Below are positions 31,396 through 41,115 of a stretch of DNA of 64,000 nucleotides, piece after piece (the first letter of the stretch is position 1; each line of letters begins with the position of its first letter). The notes below the pieces were generated by a model. The model saw only the letters and a program-made list of their open reading frames with translations, did no database searches and was not told the origin of the DNA. The stretch spans positions 186,001 to 250,000 of the forward strand of contig JAEPQO010000001.1 of the NCBI GenBank assembly GCA_017640505.1. The letters run 5' to 3'. This stretch comes from Rhodospirillales bacterium (GTDB taxonomy: Bacteria; Pseudomonadota; Alphaproteobacteria; Rhodospirillales; Casp-alpha2). A program made the position numbers and the translations under genes.

Positions 31396-32670
31396 ATGAA
31401 GGTTCTGATAGTCGGTGGCGGCGGGCGCGAACATGCCCTGGCGTGGGCAGTGGCGAAATCGCCAAAACTGACGAAGCTCTATGCCGCCCCTGGAAATGCC
31501 GGGATTGCCGCATGTGCCGAGTGCCTGGACATCGGCGCCGAGGATCTGGACGGCATCTGTGCCGCCGTGAAGGACCTCGGTATCGAGTTCGTCATCGTCG
31601 GGCCCGAGGCCCCGCTTGTGGCGGGGCTCGCCGACAGGATCGACGCCATGGGCATTCCCGTGTTCGGCCCGTCCGCGGCGGCCGCCGAGATCGAGGGGTC
31701 CAAGGGCATGATGAAGGATCTGCTCGCCAAGTACGGCATTCCGACCGCCGACTACGAGCGCTTCGACGAACCGGACGCGGCAAAGGAATACATCCGTATC
31801 AAGAACCACCCCGTCGTCGTCAAAGCGGACGGTCTTGCCGCCGGCAAGGGCGTGATCCTCAGCCATACCATCAACGAAGCCTATGCCGCCGTCGACCAGA
31901 TCATGATCGAGGAAGCCTTCGGCGACGCCGGCGCGGAGATCGTCATCGAGGAATTCCTGACCGGCGAGGAAGCGAGCTTCTTCGCGCTGTGCGACGGCAC
32001 ACGCGCCATCCCGCTGGCCGGTGCGCAGGACCATAAGCAGGTGCACGACGGCGATCATGGCCCGAACACCGGCGGCATGGGCGCCTATACGCCGGCCCCG
32101 GTGCTCGACGAGGCGATGGAAAAACGCATCATGGACGAGATCGTCACGCCGACGGTCGAGGGCATGGCGAAGGAGGGCAAACCATATAAAGGCGTCCTCT
32201 TTGCTGGGCTGATGATCGGCGAGGACGGCCCCAAGGTGATCGAGTTCAATTGCCGCTTCGGCGACCCCGAATGCCAGCCAATCATGTCGCGGCTGAAATC
32301 CGACGCGCTGGAAATGCTGCTCGCCGCCGCCAAGGGGGAACTGGACAAGATCAAGCTGAAATGGGATCCGCGCGCGGCGCTGACCGTGGTCATGGCAGCG
32401 AACGGCTATCCCGGCAAATATGCCAAGGGCACCGAGATCAGGGGGCTCGATGACGCCGACGCGATGGACGATGTCACCGTGTTTCACGCCGGCACCAAGA
32501 CGGACGGCAACGGCCGCATGCTCGCCAACGGCGGGCGCGTGCTGGGCGTCACCGCGCTGGGCAACACCGTCGAGGACGCACAGAAACGCGCCTACGACGC
32601 CGTCGACGCCATCGACTGGCCCGAGGGCTTCTGCCGCCGGGATATCGGCTGGCGAGCCGTGGGCCGATAA
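31396..32670 (+). CDS. purD: Phosphoribosylamine-glycine ligase
   Basis: [75 protein letters not shown]-term. Confidence 0.97.
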   Translation: MKVLIVGGGGREHALAWAVAKSPKLTKLYAAPGNAGIAACAECLDIGAEDLDGICAAVKDLGIEFVIVGPEAPLVAGLADRIDAMGIPVFGPSAAAAEIEGSKGMMKDLLAKYGIPTADYERFDEPDAAKEYIRIKNHPVVVKADGLAAGKGVILSHTINEAYAAVDQIMIEEAFGDAGAEIVIEEFLTGEEASFFALCDGTRAIPLAGAQDHKQVHDGDHGPNTGGMGAYTPAPVLDEAMEKRIMDEIVTPTVEGMAKEGKPYKGVLFAGLMIGEDGPKVIEFNCRFGDPECQPIMSRLKSDALEMLLAAAKGELDKIKLKWDPRAALTVVMAANGYPGKYAKGTEIRGLDDADAMDDVTVFHAGTKTDGNGRMLANGGRVLGVTALGNTVEDAQKRAYDAVDAIDWPEGFCRRDIGWRAVGR

Positions 32671-32724
32671 GGCTGGCGGGCCATTGGACGATAAGGGGCA
32701 GAAAAGGCTGGCGGGCTGGCAATA
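32647..32724. repeat. Short imperfect tandem duplication over the purD stop codon
   Basis: GGCTGGCGAGCCGTGGGCCGATAA / GGCTGGCGGGCCATTGGACGATAA, then a partial third unit GGCTGGCGGGCTGGCAATAA. Confidence 0.75.
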
Positions 32725-32779
32725 ACACCCCGCCGCCCCCATATCGGCTGCAAGGCAAAATCATTCCGGGGAGACCATC

Positions 32780-33097
32780 ATGGACGACAAGACACTGACC
32801 GAAATCCAGGCCGACGCGTTCCGCGGGCTGGTCAAGCACCTGCAAAAGCGCACCGACGCGCAGAACATCGACATCATGAACACGGCGGGCTTCTGCCGGA
32901 ACTGCCTGTCGAAGTGGCTGGTTGCCGCCGCCGAGGCGCGCGGTGTCGATCTTTCGTCGGACGAGGCGCGCGAGATGATCTACGGCATGCCTTACGACGA
33001 GTACAAATCGAAGTACCAGGAAAAGGCGACCGACGAACAGATGAAGACGTTCGAGGAAACCAAGCCGCTGCACGCCGACATCTCCGGCCACAACTGA
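32780..33097 (+). CDS. DUF1244 family protein
   Basis: AFRGLVKHLQKRTDAQNIDIMNTAGFCRNCLSKWL...MIYGMPYDEYKSKYQEKATDEQ. Confidence 0.9.
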   Translation: MDDKTLTEIQADAFRGLVKHLQKRTDAQNIDIMNTAGFCRNCLSKWLVAAAEARGVDLSSDEAREMIYGMPYDEYKSKYQEKATDEQMKTFEETKPLHADISGHN

Positions 33098-33128
33098 TGC
33101 CCGGCCTCATACTTCGAGCCGCTGAATA

Positions 33129-34178
33129 ATGGTTGAAAACCTGCCGCCGCCGATGGCTGCCCGACGGCCGAACTTCTGGCAGAACTCGGGCTATGCGCTG
33201 CTGAAACACGACGCCAACGGGCACCTGACGGTGACCGACGATTTCCTGCGCGCCTACCTGGCACGTCCGGAGATCGCACCCGTCGAGGAAAGCTGCGACA
33301 GGGAGCGCGCACTGCACGCCGAGCTGCTCGAGAACCCGAAGCGCCCCGTCAGCGACGACGACATCGCGGCGCTGGAAGACCCGGACGGGCGCGACAACTA
33401 CCGCGTCCTGATCGATTTCCGCAACCGGCTGGTCGACGCCGGCACGGTCGAGAACTGCTATCTGAATCTGTTCCGCGAGGGCGACGTCAGGACGGCGCCG
33501 ATGTTCCTCGACCAGATGGTGCAGGTCATCACGCGCGCGATGCTGGACGGCACCGACGATCCGTTCCGCGCGCGGGCCGGCGAACTTCTGTTCCGCGAGC
33601 AGACCGTGACGATCCACGAAGGATCGATCCTCGCCGGTGATCTGGAAACCGTCGAGATGCTGGCGCAGACCGGCGGTATGGGCGCCATCGGCGAACTGCT
33701 TGTCGACGGCGGCATCAAGCCGCGCCAGGTCGACCTCGATGTGATGCAGGCGGAAAACGCGCACAAGTACTGGCAGCGCGACGAACGCCACGACATGGTG
33801 CTCGATTTGTCGTTCACGCGGCCCGGGCTCGACGCGCTCTGCCGCGTGCTCGAAACGTGGGTCGAACATTTCACCGGCGCCGCCGTCTCGATTCAGCCGG
33901 TGCAGCAGATCACGGACGAGAAATGGGTCTGGCACATCGGACTGGATACGGAAGCCACGGCGTTGCTCAACGACCTCTACGACGACAACGACGTCGACGA
34001 GGAGCGGATGGAACGCCTGCTCAGCCTGTTCCGGATGGAGTTCAAGGACGAGAGCCTGATGCAGCCCGACATTGCCGGGCGCCCGGTCTATCTCGGTCTC
34101 GCCATGAACGAAAAGAAACGCCTGCGCCTCAAGCCGCAGAACATCCTGGTGAACCTGCCGCTCGCGCCTGAGGCTTAA
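33129..34178 (+). CDS. DUF6352 family protein
   Basis: RRPNFWQNSGYALLKHDANGHLTVTDDFLRAYLARPEIAPVEESC pattern. Confidence 0.75.
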   Translation: MVENLPPPMAARRPNFWQNSGYALLKHDANGHLTVTDDFLRAYLARPEIAPVEESCDRERALHAELLENPKRPVSDDDIAALEDPDGRDNYRVLIDFRNRLVDAGTVENCYLNLFREGDVRTAPMFLDQMVQVITRAMLDGTDDPFRARAGELLFREQTVTIHEGSILAGDLETVEMLAQTGGMGAIGELLVDGGIKPRQVDLDVMQAENAHKYWQRDERHDMVLDLSFTRPGLDALCRVLETWVEHFTGAAVSIQPVQQITDEKWVWHIGLDTEATALLNDLYDDNDVDEERMERLLSLFRMEFKDESLMQPDIAGRPVYLGLAMNEKKRLRLKPQNILVNLPLAPEA

Positions 34179-34183
34179 AGTTT

Positions 34184-34349
34184 AACCACAGAGGCGCAGA
34201 GGCACAGAGAAGAAAGCTTCATTTCCCGCCTGTTATCCCCGCGCAAGCGGGGACCCAGATTAAACGTTGGAATGTCTGGGTTTCCGCGTTCGCGGAAATG
34301 ACGAAAAAGCATATTGAGTATTTCTCTGTGCCTCTGCGCCTCTGTGGTT
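34184..34349. repeat. Perfect 28-bp inverted repeat (34184-34211 / 34322-34349) bracketing a class A repeat
   Basis: AACCACAGAGGCGCAGAGGCACAGAGAA ... TTCTCTGTGCCTCTGCGCCTCTGTGGTT. Confidence 0.95.
34232..34302. repeat. Composite palindromic repeat, class A, nested
   Basis: GTTATCCCCGCGCAAGCGGGGACCCAG...CTGGGTTTCCGCGTTCGCGGAAATGAC. Confidence 0.85.
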
Positions 34350-34351
34350 TC

Positions 34352-34807
34352 CTACCGCCGTTCCCTGAAAAAATCTTTCAGCAATTCGCCCGCCTCGGTT
34401 TCCATCAGGCCGCCGACGACCTCGGGGACGTGATGGCAGGTGGTGTGCGAAAAAACGCGGGCGCCATGCTCGACGCCGCCGCCCTTCGGATCATAGGCCG
34501 CGAAGACGACGCGCCCGACGCGCGCCAGCGAGATCGCCTGCGCGCACATGGCGCAGGGCTCCAGGGTCACGTAAAGCACGCTGCCGGTGAGCCGGGGCGA
34601 GCCGGCATCGGCGGCCGCCTTGCGGATGGCGAGGATCTCCGCGTGCGCGGTCGGATCCGAGGTTTCCTCGATCCGGTTGCCAGTGCGCGCAAGCTCAACA
34701 CCCGTGCCGGACACCAGCACGGCACCGACGGGGACCTCGCCCCGATCCGCCGCGGCCCGGGCTTCGTCAAGCGCGATCCGCATCCATTGGCTGTCCGGCA
34801 TGTTCAT
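34352..34807 (-). CDS. tadA: tRNA-adenosine/nucleoside deaminase
   Basis: PTAHAEILAIRKAA, GSVLYVTLEPCAMCAQAISLARVGRVVFAAYDPKGGGVEHG. Confidence 0.93.
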   Translation of the reverse strand: MNMPDSQWMRIALDEARAAADRGEVPVGAVLVSGTGVELARTGNRIEETSDPTAHAEILAIRKAAADAGSPRLTGSVLYVTLEPCAMCAQAISLARVGRVVFAAYDPKGGGVEHGARVFSHTTCHHVPEVVGGLMETEAGELLKDFFRERR

Positions 34808-34883
34808 GCGCCATTGGTGCCCCCGGCGCGCAGATCGGTCAAGCGCTTGACTTTCAGGTCCCTTGGCCGCACTTCATGCCCCC

Positions 34884-35642
34884 ATGAACAAACCCACGAA
34901 AAAACCTGAGAAAAGCAGCAGCGACGGCGAGCGCATCGCCAAGGTGATGGCGCGCGCCGGCCTCTGTTCCCGGCGCGAGGCCGAACGCTGGATCGAAGCC
35001 GGCCGGGTCGAGGTCAACGGCAAGAAACTGACCACCCCCGCCTGTGTCGTCAAACCGGGCGACAAGGTCGTCGTCGACGGCAACGCGCTGCCGGACAAGG
35101 AACCGACGCGGCTCTGGCGCTATAACAAGCCGCAGGGGCTGGTGACGACGCACAGGGACGAGTCCGGCCGCCAGACCGTGTTCGACGCGCTGCCCGCACA
35201 CATGCCGCGCGTGATTTCGGTGGGCCGGCTCGATCTCAATTCCGAAGGCCTGCTTTTGCTGACCAACGACGGCGAGCTGGCGCGCAAGCTGGAACTGCCG
35301 GAAACCGGCTGGACGCGGCGCTACCGCGTGCGCGTGCACGGCACCATCGACGCCAAGGACCTGACGTCATTGGGGCGCGGCGTCACGGTGGACGGCGTCA
35401 AGTATGGCCCCATCACGGCGGCCTTCGACACGCGCACCGGCGCCAACGCCTGGCTGACGGTGACCCTCAAGGAAGGCAAAAACCGTGAAGTGCGGAAGGT
35501 CATGGAACATATCGGCCTTACCGTGAACCGCCTGATCCGCACCGCCTACGGCCCGTTCCAGATCGGCCACCTGCCGGTCGGCGAGGTCGAGGAAGTGCGG
35601 CCCAAGGCGCTGCGCGACCAGGTCGGCAGGTTCCTTTCATGA
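34884..35642 (+). CDS. 23S rRNA pseudouridine synthase, RluB/RsuA family
   Basis: RIAKVMARAGLCSRREAERWIEAGRVEVNGK (S4 domain), SVGRLDLNSEGLLLLTNDGELARKL. Confidence 0.93.
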   Translation: MNKPTKKPEKSSSDGERIAKVMARAGLCSRREAERWIEAGRVEVNGKKLTTPACVVKPGDKVVVDGNALPDKEPTRLWRYNKPQGLVTTHRDESGRQTVFDALPAHMPRVISVGRLDLNSEGLLLLTNDGELARKLELPETGWTRRYRVRVHGTIDAKDLTSLGRGVTVDGVKYGPITAAFDTRTGANAWLTVTLKEGKNREVRKVMEHIGLTVNRLIRTAYGPFQIGHLPVGEVEEVRPKALRDQVGRFLS

Positions 35643-35652
35643 GGATCACCCG

Positions 35653-36216
35653 ATGAGAATAGTCAGCGGCAAGTTCAAGGGCCGCCGCCTTGTGGCCCCG
35701 GAAAGCTGGGACATCCGCCCGACCTCCGACCGGGCGCGCGAGAGCATCTTCAACATCATCGAGCACGCACCCTTCGCGCCCGAGATCGAGGGCGCATCGG
35801 CGATCGACGTGTTCGCCGGGACCGGTGCACTGGGGCTCGAGGCGATGAGCCGGGGGGCCACGCCGGTCACCTTTATCGATCTGGATGACGTTGCCCGCGC
35901 GACGATCCTCAAGAACGCCGGTACGATGGGTCAGGGCCGCGCCGTCACGGTGCTCCGGCTCGATGCGACCAAGATGCCGCCGCCGCCCCGCATCGCCCAG
36001 TGCCCGGCGACCTATGCATTTCTGGATGCGCCCTACGACCAGGACGTGTCCGGCCCGGCGCTGCTGTCGATGCTGTCACGCGGCTGGATCGCGAAAGGCA
36101 GCCTCTGTGTGGTGGAAACGCCGACCGAGCGCAGCTTCGACGCGCCGCGCGGTTTCACCATGGAAGACCAGCGCAAGTACGGCCGCGCCACGGTGAGTTT
36201 TCTATCGGTCGAATAG
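35653..36216 (+). CDS. rsmD: 16S rRNA (guanine(966)-N(2))-methyltransferase
   Basis: MRIVSGKFKGRRLVAP...IRPTSDRARESIFNIIEH; VFAGTGALGLEAMSRGA; FLDAPYD. Confidence 0.94.
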   Translation: MRIVSGKFKGRRLVAPESWDIRPTSDRARESIFNIIEHAPFAPEIEGASAIDVFAGTGALGLEAMSRGATPVTFIDLDDVARATILKNAGTMGQGRAVTVLRLDATKMPPPPRIAQCPATYAFLDAPYDQDVSGPALLSMLSRGWIAKGSLCVVETPTERSFDAPRGFTMEDQRKYGRATVSFLSVE

Positions 36217-36325
36217 CCCCCTCACCTGTCCTCTCCCCCGTTCCAGGGGAGAGGGACTCTCGCATCGATGCACGTACCGCTCTTATTCCTCTCCCCCTTC
36301 CAGGGGGAGAGGTTAGGTGAGGGGG
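36217..36325. repeat. Composite repeat, class B
   Basis: CCCCCTCACCTGTCCTCTCCCCCGTTCCAGGGGAGAGGGAC...CCTCTCCCCCTTCCAGGGGGAGAGGTTAGGTGAGGGGG. Confidence 0.9.
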
Positions 36326-36342
36326 TTAAATGCGCGAAATTG

Positions 36343-38154
36343 TCAGCGTCTGCCAAACAGCTTCTCGATGTCGGCCAGCTTGAGCTCGACATAGGTCGGG
36401 CGGCCGTGGCTGCACTGCCCGGAGTGTGGCGTCGCCTCCATCTCGCGCAGCAGCGCGTTCATTTCATCGGCCGTCAGCCGGCGCCCGGCACGCACGCTGC
36501 CGTGACACGCCATGGTCGCGCACACGTCGTCGATCCGTTTTTCCAGCGCGATGGCACCGTCGAATTCGGCGAGGTCGTCGGCAAGATCGCGAATCAGGCC
36601 CTGTACGTCGGTCTCGCCCAGCAGCGCCGGGACCTCCTGCACGGCGATGGCGCCGCTGCCGAACGGCTCGATGGCGAGGCCCATCTCGGCGAGCTCGGGC
36701 GCGCGCGCCAGCACCCGCTCGCAGGTACTTTCGTCCATCTCCACCACTTCCGGGATCAGCAGCATCTGACGCTGCACCCCGCCCTGGGCCATCGCCTTCT
36801 TGATCTTCTCCTGGGTCAGGCGTTCGTGCGCCGCATGCTGGTCGACGACGACGATGCCGTCGGCGGTCTGCGCGACGATATAGGTCTGGTGCACCTGGGC
36901 GCGGGCGACGCCCAACGGATGATCGCCGGGCACGGCGTCGGTGCCGGCGTCCGGCACCGCTTCCATGCGCGCCGACAGCGGCGCGTCAAAGCCGTCGAAC
37001 GGGCGATAGAAATCATTGGCGCGTTCCGACAGGCCGGACGCGTGCGCATGTTCAGGTCTGTATGCATAGGCCGCATTGCCGCCGCGCCCCATCGGCAGGC
37101 CGCCCGGCCGGAAGGCACCGAGCGCACTTTCCGCGACCGTGGTGGACGCCCGGTGACCGGCTTCGGCCAGGCCGTGGCGGAGCGAGCCGACGATCAGCCC
37201 CCGGACCATCCCCGCATCACGGAAGCGGACCTCGGTTTTCGCGGGGTGCACGTTGACGTCCACGTGGCGCGGCGGGATTTCGAGGAACAATGCCAGCAGC
37301 GGGTGCCGGTCGGAGGCGAGGAATTCCCGGTAGGCGCCCCTCACCGCGCCCAGCAGCAACTTGTCGCGCACCGGGCGGCCGTTGACGAACAGGAACTGCA
37401 TCTGCGCATTGCCGCGGTTGAGCGTCGGCACGCCCGCATAGCCGGTCAGCCGGTAGCCCTCGCGCTCGGCATCGATGGGAAACGCGTTTTCGCGGAAGTC
37501 CCTGCCCATGATCGCGCCCAGCCGTTCGAGCCGGGCATCGAACAGGTCGCCCGTTTCCGGCAACAGCTTCATGACATCACGGTTGCCGTCGTTGAGCGTG
37601 AAGCCGATCTCCGGATGCGCCATGGCGAGCCGCTGCATGACCTCGAGGATGCGCGACTGCTCGGTGCGCGGCGTCTTGAGGAACTTGAGCCGCGCCGGGG
37701 TCGCATAGAAAAGATCGCGCACCTCGATCCGCGTGCCGCCCGAAAGGGCCGCCGGTTCCGGCTGGCCGATGCGCCCGCCCTCGAGGCTCAGCGACCACGC
37801 CCCGTCGCCATCTTTGGTGCGGCTGGTAATCGTCATGCGGCTGACGGCGCCGATGCTGGGCAGCGCCTCGCCCCGGAAGCCCAGCGTCGCGATCGTCGTC
37901 AGGTCGTCGTCGGGCAGCTTCGAGGTCGCGTGCCGTTCGACCGCGAGCAGCAATTCATCAGCGCTCATGCCCGAACCGTCATCGGTCACCGTGATCGAAG
38001 TCTGGCCGCCGTCGCGCACAGAAACGTCGATCCGCGAGGCCCCGGCGTCGATGGCGTTTTCGACCAGTTCCTTGACGGCGGAGGCCGGGCGCTCGACCAC
38101 CTCGCCGGCGGCGATCCGGTTGACCAGGGTTTCCGGCAGGCGGCGGATGCTCAT
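36343..38154 (-). CDS. mutL: DNA mismatch repair protein MutL
   Basis: [57 protein letters not shown]. Confidence 0.96.
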   Translation of the reverse strand: MSIRRLPETLVNRIAAGEVVERPASAVKELVENAIDAGASRIDVSVRDGGQTSITVTDDGSGMSADELLLAVERHATSKLPDDDLTTIATLGFRGEALPSIGAVSRMTITSRTKDGDGAWSLSLEGGRIGQPEPAALSGGTRIEVRDLFYATPARLKFLKTPRTEQSRILEVMQRLAMAHPEIGFTLNDGNRDVMKLLPETGDLFDARLERLGAIMGRDFRENAFPIDAEREGYRLTGYAGVPTLNRGNAQMQFLFVNGRPVRDKLLLGAVRGAYREFLASDRHPLLALFLEIPPRHVDVNVHPAKTEVRFRDAGMVRGLIVGSLRHGLAEAGHRASTTVAESALGAFRPGGLPMGRGGNAAYAYRPEHAHASGLSERANDFYRPFDGFDAPLSARMEAVPDAGTDAVPGDHPLGVARAQVHQTYIVAQTADGIVVVDQHAAHERLTQEKIKKAMAQGGVQRQMLLIPEVVEMDESTCERVLARAPELAEMGLAIEPFGSGAIAVQEVPALLGETDVQGLIRDLADDLAEFDGAIALEKRIDDVCATMACHGSVRAGRRLTADEMNALLREMEATPHSGQCSHGRPTYVELKLADIEKLFGRR

Positions 38155-39719
38155 GAGCCGCGCATCCGGTTGACGGCACCGATCAGGGGGCCGAGCGACG
38201 GCGGCGCGGCGTCGGCATCGCCCAGCATCGGCAACACGGCGTCGCCCATTTCCTTGCCCAGCTCGACGCCCCACTGATCGAACGGGTTAATGCCCCAGAT
38301 GGCAGCGGCGGCGGCCGTCTTGTGTTCATAAAGCGCGATCAGCTTGCCCAGCATGCGGGCCGTGAGGTCGCCATAGACGATGACCGTCGATGGCCGGTCG
38401 CCCGGATAATGCCGGTGCGGCTCGGCCATGTTTTCGCGGCCGAACGCCAGCGCGTCGGCCTGCGCCAGCGCGCTCGAAATCAACAGGTCGTGCTGCGCCT
38501 CGTCACCGGTCGGCGCGCGCGCCGGCAACAGGATATCGACGGGCGCGGCCGTGCCCTGGTGCAGTTGCTGGAAGAACGCATGCTGCGCATTGAGGCCGAT
38601 GCCGCCGAACACCACCGGCTGCGTCGCGTAGTCGACCGGATAGCCTTCCGCCGTCACGCGCTTGCCGTTGCTCTCCATCTCGAGCTGCTGCAGATGTCCG
38701 ACCAGCCGCGCGAGGCGCGTGTCGTAGGGTACGCAAGCCTCGGCGCCGCAACCCAGAAAGTTCGTGTTCCAGACCGTCATCAGTGCCAGCAGGATCGGCG
38801 CGTTTTCGGTGGCGGGTGCCGAGAGCACATGGCGGTCCATTTCGGCAGCACCGGCGCGCAGCTCTGCGAACACGTCCCAACCGAAGGCGAGCGCGACCGG
38901 CAGACCGACCGCCGACCACAGCGAATAGCGCCCGCCGACCCAGTCCCACATCGGAAAGATGCGGTCCGCCGCAATGCCGAATTGACCGACCTCGTCCACG
39001 TTGGCACTGACGGCGGCGAAGTTCCCGGCCCAGTTCTCGCCGACGGCGCGGCGCATCCAGGCCTGCGCGCGTTCGGCGTTGGCGCCGGTTTCCATGGTGC
39101 GAAACGATTTGGAGATCACGACCACCAGCGTCGTCGCCGGATCGAGCCCGGCGGTCGCGCGTTCGAAGGCGATGCCGTCGATGTTGGCGCACATGCGGAC
39201 GTCGAGCTTCATCCCGGCCGCATCGCCGAGCGCATCGAGGGCCAGCGCCGGGCCGAGTTCCGAGCCGCCGATGCCAATCGCCAGCACGGCGTCGAACGGC
39301 TGACCGCCGGCGGACGCGATCTCTCCGGCGTGCACCGCCGCGACAAACGCCTGCATCGCCGCATCGGCGGCGTCGATGTCCGTTCGGACGTCGGCGCCTT
39401 CCGTGCCGCGGACGGCGGTGTGCAGCGCGGCGCGGTCCTCGCTCGTGTTCACGGCCTCGCCCGCCGCCATGCGTTTCAGAAACCCCGGCACGTCCGCCGC
39501 CCCGGCGAGCGCCACGAGCCCGGCCAGCACGTCGGGCGTCACCCGCTGACGGGAAAAATCGATATAGAGATCGCCAAGATCGACATTGAGCTTTGCCGCA
39601 CGCTCCGCGTCAGCCGCGAACAGATCGCCGAGCGTGATGCCCTGCAATTCGCCACGAAGCTGGCTCAGGTGTTTCCATGCGGGGGTTTCGGAAATCAGCG
39701 GCATGGGCACTTTTATCAA
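38151..39719 (-). CDS. pgi: Glucose-6-phosphate isomerase
   Basis: [49 protein letters not shown]; 3' end overlaps mutL start. Start may be MPLIS at 39704. Confidence 0.95.
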   Translation of the reverse strand: MIKVPMPLISETPAWKHLSQLRGELQGITLGDLFAADAERAAKLNVDLGDLYIDFSRQRVTPDVLAGLVALAGAADVPGFLKRMAAGEAVNTSEDRAALHTAVRGTEGADVRTDIDAADAAMQAFVAAVHAGEIASAGGQPFDAVLAIGIGGSELGPALALDALGDAAGMKLDVRMCANIDGIAFERATAGLDPATTLVVVISKSFRTMETGANAERAQAWMRRAVGENWAGNFAAVSANVDEVGQFGIAADRIFPMWDWVGGRYSLWSAVGLPVALAFGWDVFAELRAGAAEMDRHVLSAPATENAPILLALMTVWNTNFLGCGAEACVPYDTRLARLVGHLQQLEMESNGKRVTAEGYPVDYATQPVVFGGIGLNAQHAFFQQLHQGTAAPVDILLPARAPTGDEAQHDLLISSALAQADALAFGRENMAEPHRHYPGDRPSTVIVYGDLTARMLGKLIALYEHKTAAAAAIWGINPFDQWGVELGKEMGDAVLPMLGDADAAPPSLGPLIGAVNRMRGS

Positions 39720-39755
39720 ATGCCCGCTGCACGTGCCACCTCGGAAAATCGGCGC

Positions 39756-41111
39756 TCAGTTGCCGGAAACGACGCCTTCCGGCTTGCCGGCGATGGCGAA
39801 CGTCAGCTTGTCCGGCTGATAAAGGCGCTTGGCGACGCGCTTCGCGTCTTCGAGCGTCACCGCCTCGATATAGCTGTTGCGCTTTTCGATGTAATCGATG
39901 CCGAGGTTTTCCTCCTGCATGCCGACCAGCATGTCGGCGATCGCCGACGACGACGTGAAGCGCATCGGGAACGCACCGGTCAGGTAGGTCTTGGCATCCT
40001 TGAGTTCTTCCGGCGTCGGGCCTTCGTCAGCGAACTTTTTCCAGACGTCGCGGACGGTCGTCACCGTTTCCGCGACCCGCGCGTTCGCCGTTGCCGCGCC
40101 GCCCATGACCGCGCCCGCCGCATCGAGCGGCATCAGGTACGAATAGACCGAGTACGCCAGCCCGCGCTTTTCGCGCACTTCCTCGTAAAGGCGCGACACG
40201 AAGCCGCCGCCGCCGATCACGTAGTTGAGCACGTAGGCGGTATAGAAATCGGGATCGCTGCGCAGGATGCCCGGCTGCGCGAACTGGATCGCACTTTGCG
40301 GCACGTCGACGTCGATCACCTGCACGCCGCCCGAAAGCTTGGGCGCGATCTTGGCCACGTGCCACGGCGCCGCCTTTTCGGGGAGCGTGCCGAACGCCTT
40401 GTCGAGATAACCTTTCAGGGTCTCGGCGTCGATATCGCCGACGACACCGATCAACAGGTTGTCGCGCGCGATGCGCTCACCCACGAACGTGCGAAGATCG
40501 GCGGCGGTCAGCGCGCTGACGCTCTCGACCGTGCCGTCGTTGTCGCGCGCATAGGGATGCCCTTCGAACGCGGTCTCGAACAGCGCCCGCCCGGCGCGGT
40601 TGCGGGGGTCTTCCTGTTGCTGGCGGATGCCGGAAATGATGCGCGCGCGCATGCGTTCGACCGGCTCTTCGTCGAAACGCGGTTCGTTCAGCGCGAGGCG
40701 GAGATATTCGAAAGCCTCGTCGCGATGCTTGTTCAAGGTCCTGAGCGAGCCATCGAAACGGTCGCGCCCGGCGGTGAAGCGGAGCGTGATCGAGCGTTCG
40801 TCGAGTGCCTTCTGGAAGGTGTTGCTGTCCATGTCGCCCGCGCCCTCGTCCATGGTCGCGGCGGCCAGGTTGGCGAGGCCGCTCTTGCCGTCGGGATCGA
40901 GCGCGGCGCCGCCCCGGAACGACAGCTTGAGCGTAGTGATCGGGTTCGAATGATCGCGGATTAGCCAGGCCTCGATCCCGCCCGGCGAGGTGACACGTTC
41001 GACCTGCACCGCGTGCGCCGGCGAGGCAGCGAGCGCGGCCATCATCGTCAGCACCATGATCAGCGCGGGCACTGCGGCCAGAAGTCGGCGGATGGAAACG
41101 AAGCGCATCAT
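39756..41111 (-). CDS. M16 family peptidase (HXXEH not evident; likely non-catalytic subunit)
   Basis: AWLIRDHSNPITTLKLSFRGGAALDPDGKSGLANLAAATMDEGAGDMDS; adjacent M16 partner. Confidence 0.9.
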   Translation of the reverse strand: MMRFVSIRRLLAAVPALIMVLTMMAALAASPAHAVQVERVTSPGGIEAWLIRDHSNPITTLKLSFRGGAALDPDGKSGLANLAAATMDEGAGDMDSNTFQKALDERSITLRFTAGRDRFDGSLRTLNKHRDEAFEYLRLALNEPRFDEEPVERMRARIISGIRQQQEDPRNRAGRALFETAFEGHPYARDNDGTVESVSALTAADLRTFVGERIARDNLLIGVVGDIDAETLKGYLDKAFGTLPEKAAPWHVAKIAPKLSGGVQVIDVDVPQSAIQFAQPGILRSDPDFYTAYVLNYVIGGGGFVSRLYEEVREKRGLAYSVYSYLMPLDAAGAVMGGAATANARVAETVTTVRDVWKKFADEGPTPEELKDAKTYLTGAFPMRFTSSSAIADMLVGMQEENLGIDYIEKRNSYIEAVTLEDAKRVAKRLYQPDKLTFAIAGKPEGVVSGN

Positions 41112-41115
41112 CGGA

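Noticed and set aside
36228-36320. Class B repeat as a simple rho-independent terminator
   Set aside because: Has GC stems (CTCTCCCCC/GGGGGAGAG) but no U-tract at either end, so not called as a terminator.
36268-38277. 669-aa plus-strand ORF opposite mutL
   Set aside because: Shadow ORF; also begins inside a class B repeat.
38322-40964. 880-aa plus-strand ORF spanning pgi and an M16 peptidase gene
   Set aside because: Impressive length, but fully antisense to two recognisable genes; composition (R/H/D/G/A/V rich) matches a codon-phase shadow ORF.
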